A model generated the notes under the pieces. The model searched no databases and was not told the DNA's origin. It was given only the letters and a program-made list of their open reading frames with translations. From assembly GCA_937957895.1 (NCBI GenBank), contig CALFEZ010000069.1:1-5503 (forward strand): a stretch of DNA of 5,503 nucleotides, read 5' to 3'. The position numbers were made by a program, and so were the translations under genes. This document shows positions 1-5,503 of the stretch, one piece after another. Each line of letters starts with the position of its first letter. The stretch's first letter is position 1. This DNA comes from an uncultured Erysipelotrichaceae bacterium (lineage in GTDB: Bacteria > Bacillota_I > Bacilli_A > Erysipelotrichales > Erysipelotrichaceae).

Positions 1-1250
1 ATTGACTGTAAAACAGTTTGATCAAAGCCAAGCCAGGCCACGAATCCACTCAAAACAAGGATGATCAGAATGCGGTAGATCATGGGCAGTAACATGATCA
101 ATAATTTCTTAAAGCTGTCCTCAGGGATAAGATAAACAAATGGTCGTCGAAGTTCATACTGCAAAACATCACTGTTGATCGTTATGAAAATGACAAGTGA
201 AATCATCAAACGATAGAGTTCGATCGATCCACCAAACCATGCAATGAATGTGTAAAGCACAAAAAATACGATATCAGTTGCTCTAAAGAGCTGATTGGTT
301 TTCTTTGCCTGCAAAACAAATCGTGACCAGAGTACCCAGGCTCCATTTCTAAAAGTCACTTTTCGATCTTTGATGTCTTTTCGAAACAATGCCACCTCTG
401 TATCATTTCCGGTTCTTGCTTTTTGGATGAGTTCTGACACAAACTCTGAGTCCATGATTGCTTGTTCGTAAAAATCCCCTTTGAAGATAAAAAACAACCA
501 TCCAACAATAAGTGTTGATGCAATCAATGCACCATTATAGAGCCAATAAAAGGTCCAATTACCAATATGAGCATGATACAATGCACCAATCAACCAGCCA
601 TAAACGGGAAACACATGGACCTGAAAACTTTCAAAAACAACAGAAATCATACTTGGATCGACTGGTAACCCAATGACTTGAATCATGCATACGATCAAAA
701 ACAATAATAGTGATGCGTACACAAGGATTTTTTTGATCGGAGTATACTTTGATATGGTTTTTTCAAGTACATAATCATAGGATGTAACAACCACCAGAAA
801 CAATCCAAACACAAAGATACCCAACATCAATGATAGCAATAACCCTATCCCTGAAAGTGATGAGCGCAGAAACAGTAGTACATATCCCATCAGTCCCAAA
901 GTGATCCATATCGTTTGAACAAAACCATTCATTAGTATATATGCCATGATTTGTTTTCGTGTAAAGGGACCCGACAACACAAATGATGCATCATTAAGAA
1001 ACACCAAAGCTTTTTTCCTTTGTACCAAAGAAATCAAAAGAATAATGTACATCAAGACACTGACACCTAAAGCGACCCATGAAAAATCAATTCCGCCGAC
1101 TTCTGATGGAGGATATATGGCAACACCAACGATGGCAAACGCAAACAGTAAAAGTGCCAAAACTGTTAACACAGCTCCAACTGGTTTTCGAAACCATCCG
1201 CGAATGATCCCCCATGTCTTGACTTGAATGAGGTACACCAAAGCACTCAT
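1..1250 (-). CDS. ABC exporter membrane subunit (putative ABC exporter family), C-terminus outside window
   Basis: This is the membrane subunit of an ABC exporter of unknown substrate, located in the cytoplasmic membrane. It starts with ATG at 1250-1248 (MSALVYLIQVKTWG) and stays open to the window edge: 416 codons, with the C-terminus missing. Hydrophobic segments lie at about residues 24-46, 57-76, 103-130, 135-158, 175-195 and 240-255, with more after 320. The stretch FLNDASFVLSGPFTRK (84-99) resembles the conserved loop I recall from the Pfam putative ABC exporter family, and GAWVLWSRFVLQAKK further on also fits that family. Members are usually 500-600 residues, so roughly a quarter is missing. 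The start overlaps the stop of the upstream ATPase gene by 4 bp (ATGA), which indicates translational coupling and a two-part transporter. Family assignment is from recalled motifs; substrate cannot be inferred. Confidence 0.85.
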   Translation of the reverse strand, partial: MSALVYLIQVKTWGIIRGWFRKPVGAVLTVLALLLFAFAIVGVAIYPPSEVGGIDFSWVALGVSVLMYIILLISLVQRKKALVFLNDASFVLSGPFTRKQIMAYILMNGFVQTIWITLGLMGYVLLFLRSSLSGIGLLLSLMLGIFVFGLFLVVVTSYDYVLEKTISKYTPIKKILVYASLLLFLIVCMIQVIGLPVDPSMISVVFESFQVHVFPVYGWLIGALYHAHIGNWTFYWLYNGALIASTLIVGWLFFIFKGDFYEQAIMDSEFVSELIQKARTGNDTEVALFRKDIKDRKVTFRNGAWVLWSRFVLQAKKTNQLFRATDIVFFVLYTFIAWFGGSIELYRLMISLVIFITINSDVLQYELRRPFVYLIPEDSFKKLLIMLLPMIYRILIILVLSGFVAWLGFDQTVLQS

Positions 1251-1942
1251 AATCGCTCTCCCACACTTTCAAAGAAAATTTGCTTGAGATTTTTTCCGCT
1301 TGTGTCCGATCTTGTTATGAAATTGACTATCTTACCTTTGTTCATGATGTAAGCTTCATCCCATATATGTTCTATCATGTCGATGATATGAGTGCTCAAC
1401 AACACCGAAACATTGTTTTCCTTAAGTTCCAAAAACATCTTGAGCATTTCCTCGATCGAGCTGGGATCGAGCCCCAGCAAAGGCTCATCAACAAGCAAAG
1501 CCTTTGGTTTTATTGTCAATGCACATAAAAAAGATAGTTTTTGCATCATTCCTTTTGACAGTTCTTTTGCTACAGTGTTTTTCTTGTCAAGCAAGTCGAA
1601 TCGTTTCAGTAAGGCATCTGTAGTTTCATCATCATGATCAGTCCCATAGGCTTTTCTGATAAACGTCAAGTGCTCATCAACAGTCAAAGCATCATAGAGA
1701 ACAGGCATCTCAGGCACATATCCAAATGCTTTTTTTGCCTCTTTTGTGTGATTGGGATGATCTGCGACATAGATTTCACCCTGATATTGCAGCAAACCGG
1801 CAATGCTTTTGATCGTTGTTGATTTACCTGCTCCATTAGGTCCCAATAGCACGGTGATTTTGCCTGGATCTGCCTGCAGACTCACCCGGTCAACAGCAAG
1901 CAACTTACCGTATTTTTTTGAAATATTTCTAGCTACGATCAT
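1247..1942 (-). CDS. ABC transporter ATP-binding protein (EcsA-like exporter ATPase)
   Basis: This 231-residue cytoplasmic ATPase should power the membrane protein encoded directly downstream. Visible motifs are Walker A GPNGAGKST (34-42), the Q-loop region FGYVPEMPVLYDALT (73-87), signature LSKGMMQK (128-135), Walker B ALLVDE (148-153), D-loop GLD (157-159) and switch His185 in STHIID. Two positions differ from the textbook: the Q-loop glutamine is Glu78 and the signature is LSKGM instead of LSGGQ. Both variants occur in EcsA-type exporter ATPases, so I do not read them as inactivation. The ATG at 1942 is preceded by GAGGT seven bases upstream and a good promoter. The stop TGA overlaps the next start (ATGA). 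The ATPase assignment is secure; the Ecs-like placement is by resemblance, and the exported substrate is unknown. Confidence 0.95.
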   Translation of the reverse strand: MIVARNISKKYGKLLAVDRVSLQADPGKITVLLGPNGAGKSTTIKSIAGLLQYQGEIYVADHPNHTKEAKKAFGYVPEMPVLYDALTVDEHLTFIRKAYGTDHDDETTDALLKRFDLLDKKNTVAKELSKGMMQKLSFLCALTIKPKALLVDEPLLGLDPSSIEEMLKMFLELKENNVSVLLSTHIIDMIEHIWDEAYIMNKGKIVNFITRSDTSGKNLKQIFFESVGERL

Positions 1943-1966
1943 TTTCCTTACCTCTTTTTAAGTACT

Positions 1967-1995
1967 AGTTTACTTTTTTAAGAACTCAACGTCAA
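1967..1995 (-). promoter_or_regulatory. SigA-type promoter of the ABC exporter operon
   Basis: On the minus strand there is a -35 box TTGACG (1990-1995; 5/6 to consensus), a 17-bp spacer, and a -10 box TAAACT (1967-1972; 4/6). Transcription would start near 1960, giving a leader of only about 18 nt that contains the GAGGT ribosome binding site at 1950-1954. It lies just past the hpf terminator, so the ABC operon looks independently transcribed. Confidence 0.65.
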
Positions 1996-2014
1996 CCGAT
2001 TGTGAAAAATGAAA

Positions 2015-2037
2015 CAAAAAAGGACCCGAAGGTCCTT
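2015..2037 (-). terminator. Rho-independent terminator of hpf
   Basis: On the minus strand AAGGACC and GGTCCTT form a perfect stem around a TTCG loop closed by C-G (the very stable cUUCGg tetraloop), running into six Ts. It begins about 10 bases after the hpf stop codon and separates hpf from the ABC operon. Confidence 0.92.
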
Positions 2038-2046
2038 GATTTTCTT

Positions 2047-2592
2047 TTAAGTTTCAAATACTGTTTCCAACAGCCCATATCCACCATCGTGTCGTTTGTA
2101 CACGACGGCAACGGCATCTGTTTCCGTATCAGTAAAGATGAAGAAGGAGTGTCCAAGCATTTCCATCTTCATGATCGCTTCATCAAGATCCATTTTTTCA
2201 GCGATCACTGTTTTTGTCCTAACCGGTTCTGCTACCGGTTCTTCTTCTTTTGCAAGGTTTTCCGCTTGTTTTAAGAAGGCGACAGCCAACTTTTCACGAT
2301 GCTTTTTGGACAATCTTGTTTTTTGGCGACGGATCTGATCCTCCAATTTGTCCATTGCAAGATCCAGGGCTGCATAAAAGTCTTCATGGACGACCTCCGC
2401 CCGCAGATACCCTACTTTGGTGAGGATCGTGATCTCCAGTTTGATCCCCGTGGGATAATTGCGGACCACTGTATTGGCGATGGTATCTTCGTCGATATTG
2501 AAGTACTTCTCCAAAAACGAGAGTTTTTTATCGACTCGTTCAAACATCGCATCCGTGATCGTCAAATTCTTGCCATGAATATTCACTCGCAT
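2047..2592 (-). CDS. hpf: Long-form ribosome hibernation promoting factor (HPF)
   Basis: This 181-residue cytoplasmic protein binds 30S subunits in stationary phase or stress and pairs 70S ribosomes into inactive 100S dimers. The N-terminal S30AE domain (about 1-100) opens MRVNIHGKNLTITDAMFERV and includes the basic helix around DKLEDQIRRQKTRL (81-94). An acidic linker follows (about 115-125). The C-terminal dimerisation domain (about 126-181) has the family hallmark MLGHSFFIFTDTET (145-158) and ends VVYKRHDGGYGLLE. Having both domains makes it the long form typical of Bacillota, at normal length. The ATG at 2592 has AAGGAGG seven bases upstream, which fixes the start. It is a single-gene unit with its own promoter and a strong terminator. 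In many Bacillota hpf sits next to secA; here the next gene is an ABC exporter ATPase. Confidence 0.97.
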   Translation of the reverse strand: MRVNIHGKNLTITDAMFERVDKKLSFLEKYFNIDEDTIANTVVRNYPTGIKLEITILTKVGYLRAEVVHEDFYAALDLAMDKLEDQIRRQKTRLSKKHREKLAVAFLKQAENLAKEEEPVAEPVRTKTVIAEKMDLDEAIMKMEMLGHSFFIFTDTETDAVAVVYKRHDGGYGLLETVFET

Positions 2593-2612
2593 AATAATAC
2601 CTCCTTATGTTC

Positions 2613-2641
2613 ATTATACGATAAAACATCTCCACTATCAG
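2613..2641 (-). promoter_or_regulatory. Candidate promoter of hpf
   Basis: On the minus strand there is a perfect TATAAT (2613-2618), with CTGATA (2636-2641; 4/6 to TTGACA) 17 bp upstream. The predicted start near 2606 falls in or at the edge of the AAGGAGG site (2601-2607), which would leave a leader of only about 14 nt. I cannot see a clear SigB or SigH element, although hpf homologues in other Bacillota are stress-controlled. Confidence 0.5.
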
Positions 2642-2652
2642 TCTACCATCCT

Positions 2653-2678
2653 CCCCTTATTGCTGTTATAATAAGGGG
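2653..2678. repeat. Perfect 9-bp inverted repeat in the hpf/PLC intergenic gap
   Basis: CCCCTTATT (2653-2661) and AATAAGGGG (2670-2678) are perfect reverse complements with an 8-base loop. On the minus strand no T-tract follows, so it is not a standard terminator for the PLC-like gene. It could act as a transcript-end stem, an operator upstream of hpf, or a structured element. A TATAAT (plus strand, 2667-2672) is embedded in it. Confidence 0.6.
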
Positions 2679-2681
2679 TGT

Positions 2682-2704
2682 GAGGCCTATGGTCTCTTTT
2701 TTTG
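2682..2704 (+). terminator. Terminator-like hairpin on the plus strand
   Basis: On the plus strand GAGGCC (2682-2687), loop TAT and GGTCTC (2691-2696) form a 6-bp stem with one G-T wobble, followed by a run of Ts up to 2703. The tract is on the correct side only for plus-strand transcription; on the minus strand the stem has an A-C mismatch and no T-tract. There is no plus-strand gene for it to serve, so it would stop antisense or very short transcripts. Confidence 0.5.
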
Positions 2705-2711
2705 TATATTG

Positions 2712-3686
2712 TTATTTGTATATATTGTTAAAAATGATCATATCAGCTTGATCAGATCGACCGGTGTCATAGGATCGATCCAAAATGACTCCTCCTATAC
2801 TGTCGATTTTTCCTTCAAGGGTCTTTTCAAGAGCGATCAATGCCAACTTAGCTCTTCCGATCGCTTGTTCAAACAATTGCATGAAACTTTCATGATGCTG
2901 CGTGCCAGGATCTGTCGGATTGAACCAGGCATCCTGATTTTTGTTAAGTTCATCGAAGTTTTCATCGATCCGCCCGATTACCATATGCGATGAAAAACGC
3001 CAAGGGTCTTTCAGGATCACTTTTTCAAAGATCTGGATCACATCAAACCACAACGTCCAAGGATCAAACATGATCCTCAATACTCCTTTAGCATGCTTCA
3101 TGCATGTCAGACATTCTTCAACCGTTATGTCACTTTGATAGACCCTCTGATGCGCCTGAGAGATCAAAAATGCAACTACCTTTTCTTGATAACTTTCCAT
3201 GGACATGTATCGATACGTTGGGTGTTTGCTTAGTTTTTCTTCGAACACTTGCTGAGTGATCTTGCTGTCAAGGGCAGACTCATAGCGAAAATGATCATAC
3301 TGATGCCCAGCACTCTGAATATCTCCGGTACGATAAAACACCAAAGGATGAGTTGTGCTGTCCAATGCCCAATGACAGATAAAGCCAGCAATATAAGCGA
3401 GCATGATCTGCTGATTGCGATGATCTTGCTTTTGAGCGATGGCAATCATGGTATCGAAAAAGTCATTGATTCTTTCACTGTGGACCATATCCCCATATTG
3501 TTTGAACTTCTTTGTCTTTGTCTGATCGAGCCATGGCCAAACATTGTAATAATACAAAATGTCAGGGCCGTTGCTACCAAAAAGATACACTTTCGGGTGT
3601 GCTTTTATTGCATCTAAAACCAACGACTCTGACAACTGCTTTTGTGTTTGTTTAGCCATCAACCCATGTGTTAACACATTTGGCAT
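2712..3686 (-). CDS. Zinc-dependent phospholipase C-like protein, no signal peptide
   Basis: This 324-residue protein keeps the metal-ligand pattern of the zinc-dependent phospholipase C family. Visible candidates are His7 (LTHGLMA), Asp42 (GSNGPDILYYY), His69 (GDMVHSER), the helix CHWALDSTTH giving His105, Asp109 and His113, and HFRYE giving His132 and Glu136. The HxxxD and HxxxE pairs match the spacing of the corresponding ligands in Bacillus cereus PLC. Unlike the secreted toxins it has no signal peptide and no mature N-terminal Trp ligand, so it is probably cytoplasmic, and its substrate is unknown; phospholipid hydrolysis is only inferred. The ATG at 3686 follows AAGGTG at good spacing and an extended -10 promoter. 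About the last 180 residues show no motif I recognise. It is a single-gene unit without a clear terminator of its own. Confidence 0.85.
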   Translation of the reverse strand: MPNVLTHGLMAKQTQKQLSESLVLDAIKAHPKVYLFGSNGPDILYYYNVWPWLDQTKTKKFKQYGDMVHSERINDFFDTMIAIAQKQDHRNQQIMLAYIAGFICHWALDSTTHPLVFYRTGDIQSAGHQYDHFRYESALDSKITQQVFEEKLSKHPTYRYMSMESYQEKVVAFLISQAHQRVYQSDITVEECLTCMKHAKGVLRIMFDPWTLWFDVIQIFEKVILKDPWRFSSHMVIGRIDENFDELNKNQDAWFNPTDPGTQHHESFMQLFEQAIGRAKLALIALEKTLEGKIDSIGGVILDRSYDTGRSDQADMIIFNNIYK

Positions 3687-3706
3687 AGCTTCACCTTCTT
3701 TACTTC

Positions 3707-3715
3707 ATTATAACA
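3707..3715 (-). promoter_or_regulatory. Extended -10 promoter of the PLC-like gene
   Basis: On the minus strand the site reads TGTTATAAT, an extended -10 (TGn plus consensus TATAAT). A weak -35, TTTTCA (3731-3736), lies 18 bp upstream. Transcription from about 3700 would give a leader near 14 nt holding the AAGGTG site (3692-3697). Confidence 0.6.
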
Positions 3716-3743
3716 GATTCATGATAAAACTGAAAAACATGCA

Positions 3744-4856
3744 TCATAACAATGTTTTGACAGGTGTATACGGTAACTGCAGCGCGTCAGCAACATGCTC
3801 ATAGACGCAGTGACCTTTGTATGTGTTCAATCCTTCCAAAAGATGATGATTGATTGTAACGGCTTTTTCCAATCCCAAATTGGCGATCATCAATCCAGTC
3901 TCCAATGTGGCATTAGTCAAAGCCTGTGTCGATGTCCTTGGAGTGGCTCCCGGCATATTGGCAACACAGTAATGAACAACACCATCTACGACATAAACAG
4001 GATCATCATGATATGTCATTTTTGTCGTTTCGGTGCATCCCCCTTGATCCACAGCAACATCTACGATCACACTTCCCGGACGCATCTTTGCAAGCATCCA
4101 GCGTTTGATGACTTTTGGAGCACTGGCTCCAGGGATCAACACAGCACCAACGACCAGATCTGCAGTCTCAAGCTGAGAAGCAATGATTGCTTCGGTAGAA
4201 TAGAGAGTTTGGACAGAGTATCCAAAGATATGTTCGAGCTGTTCCAATCGTCGAATGCTTTTATCAAGGATAGTTACGTCTGCTCCGATACCAACTGCGA
4301 TTTTTGCTGCATTGGTACCGACTGTCCCACCACCGATGATCACCACTTTGCCTTTTGGTACACCCGGAACACCAGCCAGCAACACACCCCGTCCACCAAA
4401 TGGTTTTTCCAAGTACTTGGCACCTTCTTGGATGCTCAATCGGCCGGCTACCTCGCTCATGGGTTTTAACAGCGGCAGTCCATTGTGTTCATCAGTGATC
4501 GTTTCATAGGCGATACCGGTGACTTTCTGTTTCATCAAAGCTTCTGTAAGTGGTTTATCAGCAGCTAGGTGAAGATATGTGTAAATGATCAATCCTTCAC
4601 GGAAAAAACGATATTCACTTTCAAGCGGTTCTTTGACTTTGATGATCATGTCAGCATGATTCCAGACTGACTGAGCATCATCGTAAATAACGGCACCGGC
4701 ATCAACATACTCCTGATCTTCAAATCCGCTGCTGAGACCTGCTCCTTTTTCGATATACACGTTATGACCAAAAGACACGTAAGTCGCAACGTGTGTCGGG
4801 ATCAATCCAACGCGGTATTCATGTTTTTTGATCTCTTTGGGACATCCAATATTCAT
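3744..4856 (-). CDS. ald: Alanine dehydrogenase
   Basis: This is the NAD-dependent enzyme interconverting L-alanine and pyruvate plus ammonium, a soluble cytoplasmic enzyme usually forming hexamers. It allows growth on alanine or re-oxidation of NADH by alanine formation. At 370 residues it is full length. Conserved active-site residues are all visible: Arg15 (EYRVGL), Lys75 (KVKEP), His96 (YTYLHLA) and Asp270 (DVAVDQGG). The Rossmann loop is GGGTVG (175-180), followed by Asp198 at the end of the second strand (TILD), as expected for NAD rather than NADP. The motif HYCVANMPGATPRTST is also typical. The ATG at 4856 has GAGGT five bases upstream. The gene has its own promoter and no partner in an operon. 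I see no clear terminator after its TGA stop, so some read-through into the PLC-like gene is possible. Confidence 0.98.
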   Translation of the reverse strand: MNIGCPKEIKKHEYRVGLIPTHVATYVSFGHNVYIEKGAGLSSGFEDQEYVDAGAVIYDDAQSVWNHADMIIKVKEPLESEYRFFREGLIIYTYLHLAADKPLTEALMKQKVTGIAYETITDEHNGLPLLKPMSEVAGRLSIQEGAKYLEKPFGGRGVLLAGVPGVPKGKVVIIGGGTVGTNAAKIAVGIGADVTILDKSIRRLEQLEHIFGYSVQTLYSTEAIIASQLETADLVVGAVLIPGASAPKVIKRWMLAKMRPGSVIVDVAVDQGGCTETTKMTYHDDPVYVVDGVVHYCVANMPGATPRTSTQALTNATLETGLMIANLGLEKAVTINHHLLEGLNTYKGHCVYEHVADALQLPYTPVKTLL

Positions 4857-4887
4857 TATGTACCTCTTTCTGATTTCTTATATTTTA

Positions 4888-4896
4888 AGTATAACA
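4888..4896 (-). promoter_or_regulatory. Extended -10 promoter of ald
   Basis: The minus strand reads TGTTATACT, an extended -10 with 5/6 match to TATAAT, and no convincing -35. Transcription would start near 4881, giving a leader of about 25 nt with GAGGT at 4862-4866. An alternative is TTGCAT with TAAAAT at 16-bp spacing slightly downstream. No riboswitch or clear operator is seen in the 99-bp gap. Confidence 0.5.
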
Positions 4897-4923
4897 AACA
4901 AAAATGCAACACTCTATCACAAA

Positions 4924-4951
4924 TACAAAAAAAGGTGTTTTTCACACCTTT
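4924..4951 (-). terminator. Rho-independent terminator after the membrane protein fragment
   Basis: On the minus strand AAAGGTGT and ACACCTTT pair around a 5-base GAAAA loop, and the stem runs into a T-tract ending TTTTTTTG. It begins a few bases past the stop codon at 4956. The plus strand is also T-rich after the stem, so it may work in both directions. Confidence 0.88.
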
Positions 4952-4955
4952 TGTT

Positions 4956-5279
4956 TTAATCGACTTCCAGTTTGCGTTCGATCAAGACTTGAGTAAAGCT
5001 AAATAGGATGCCGATCAGTGCAACAAAATATCCGATCCAAATCATGATATTGATCCAGTTTAGATTTATAACGATCGAATCAAGAAACTGAGGAAGCCAC
5101 TGGCGCATATCAGGTCCCACTGCCCAAATCAACAACTCTATGTCTCCCGACCACGTCACCATTGGTAAGTTGAAGATGTTGGTCTGGATGGTACTTAGCA
5201 GCATGGCGATACCTAGATACAGGATCACACCGATCAACAAACGATTTTTACGAACATAGCTTGTATGGACAAATGTCAC
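4956..5279 (-). CDS. C-terminal fragment of an unidentified membrane protein, cut at the contig join
   Basis: I do not recognise this family. The open frame gives 107 residues from a GTG at 5279, but that is probably not the real start. No Shine-Dalgarno precedes it, although every other left-hand gene has a strong one. The frame also continues upstream as the hydrophobic stretch LVLLLLFVV until a stop at 5316-5318, inside sequence that appears to belong to another genome. It therefore reads as the end of a longer protein. Visible parts are membrane segments at about residues 14-31 (LLIGVILYLGIAMLLSTI) and 75-98, a polar loop between them rich in Trp and Asp, and a charged tail IERKLEVD. It is followed by a good terminator, consistent with being the last gene of its unit. 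Confidence 0.6.
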   Translation of the reverse strand: MTFVHTSYVRKNRLLIGVILYLGIAMLLSTIQTNIFNLPMVTWSGDIELLIWAVGPDMRQWLPQFLDSIVINLNWINIMIWIGYFVALIGILFSFTQVLIERKLEVD

Positions 5280-5300
5280 GACAAATAATAAAAGTACTAA
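5280..5300. other. Probable chimeric join between two genomes
   Basis: Left of this point GC is about 40%, all genes are on the minus strand, and genes have Shine-Dalgarno sites. Right of it GC drops to about 23% and a Bacteroidota-type lipoprotein begins on the plus strand without a Shine-Dalgarno. A minus-strand membrane protein loses its N-terminus here. No repeat, integrase or tRNA marks the point. Exact breakpoint cannot be fixed by eye. Confidence 0.75.
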
Positions 5301-5503
5301 TGAAGAAATTAATATTCATTTCCTTATTACTTACTTTTTCTTGTATTATTCTTTTATTTGAATCATGCAAAAAAGAAGATGATATTTTAAACAATAATGT
5401 TGATTTACAGCTTTCATTTTCTACTGATACTGTTTTGTTTGATACTGTTTTTACAACTGTCGGCACAATTACAAAAATCTTTAAAGTGTATAATAATTCT
5501 AAC
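5300..5503 (+). CDS. N-terminus of a Bacteroidota-type surface lipoprotein, cut by window end
   Basis: This ATG frame covers 68 codons to the window edge and is C-terminally incomplete. It opens with a short basic then hydrophobic signal peptide (MKKLIFISLLLTFSCIILLF) and a candidate lipidation Cys23 in FESC. The residues after the cysteine, KKEDD, resemble the Bacteroidota lipoprotein export signal (basic residue then acidic run), which suggests surface exposure. The mature part, SFSTDTVLFDTVFTTVG (39-55) then FKVYNNSN, matches a motif I recall from Bacteroidota lipoproteins that open with FSTDTVxFDTVFTT. Molecular function is unknown. The start has only A-rich sequence upstream, usual for Bacteroidota. 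Codons are strongly AT-biased, unlike every other gene in the window. Confidence 0.8.
   Translation, partial: MKKLIFISLLLTFSCIILLFESCKKEDDILNNNVDLQLSFSTDTVLFDTVFTTVGTITKIFKVYNNSN

Noticed and set aside
946..1227. Plus-strand open frame of 93 codons
   Set aside because: It lies opposite the well-supported ABC exporter membrane subunit and has no ribosome binding site.
2299..2751. Plus-strand open frame of 150 codons across hpf and the gap
   Set aside because: It is the shadow of hpf in the opposite strand, crosses the hpf promoter and the terminator-like stem, and has no recognisable product.
3795..4469. Long plus-strand open frame (224 codons) opposite ald
   Set aside because: It is antisense to a secure alanine dehydrogenase with all active-site residues; its product shows no domain and no Shine-Dalgarno precedes it.
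1247..4856. A single functional operon or novel multi-gene system from ald to the ABC exporter
   Set aside because: Each unit has its own promoter, hpf ends in a strong terminator, and the gene functions do not form a known or plausible joint pathway.
1..5280. Mollicute-style recoding of TGA to Trp
   Set aside because: TGG is used for Trp in all the genes I translated, and TGA ends both the ABC ATPase and ald at the expected family lengths.
5248..5466. Minus-strand open frame of 72 codons across the join
   Set aside because: It is opposite the lipoprotein signal peptide, spans the compositional break, and its product is low-quality AT-driven sequence.
5280..5503. Lateral gene transfer of a Bacteroidota lipoprotein into the left genome
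   Set aside because: No integrase, repeat, tRNA or insertion sequence is visible, the neighbour gene is cut without a start, and the composition changes abruptly; a chimeric assembly explains it more simply.

Overview
The first ~5.28 kb looks like one piece of a Bacillota-type genome, possibly on the Erysipelotrichia/Mollicutes-related side. It is about 41% GC in the stretches I counted. It has strong GGAGG-type Shine-Dalgarno sites, SigA-like promoters, U-tract terminators and long-form HPF. TGG encodes Trp and TGA is used as a stop, so the standard bacterial code applies. The last ~200 bp (from about 5290) are different: about 23% GC, no Shine-Dalgarno, and the start of a Bacteroidota-style lipoprotein on the opposite strand. 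The simplest reading is a chimeric contig with a join near 5280-5300.

All genes in the left part are on the minus strand. Read right to left, they are: a membrane-protein fragment cut at the join (4956-5279) with a terminator; alanine dehydrogenase ald (3744-4856); a zinc-dependent phospholipase C-like protein (2712-3686); long ribosome hibernation factor hpf (2047-2592), closed by a UUCG-loop terminator; then a two-gene ABC exporter operon with the ATPase at 1247-1942 and the membrane subunit from 1250 leftward past the window edge, joined by an ATGA overlap. Each unit appears to have its own promoter very close to its ribosome binding site, so this is a row of small transcription units and not one operon.

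No shared pathway links the genes. Alanine dehydrogenase is central nitrogen/carbon metabolism, HPF stores ribosomes in stationary phase, and the ABC pair is an exporter of unknown substrate. The PLC-like protein keeps the metal-ligand pattern but has no secretion signal. I see no tRNA, rRNA, CRISPR, insertion sequence or novel defence-type system. The points most worth a second look are the taxonomic join at ~5290, a strong excess of GATC sites in the left part, and a plus-strand promoter-like site followed at once by a terminator in the hpf/PLC intergenic gap.
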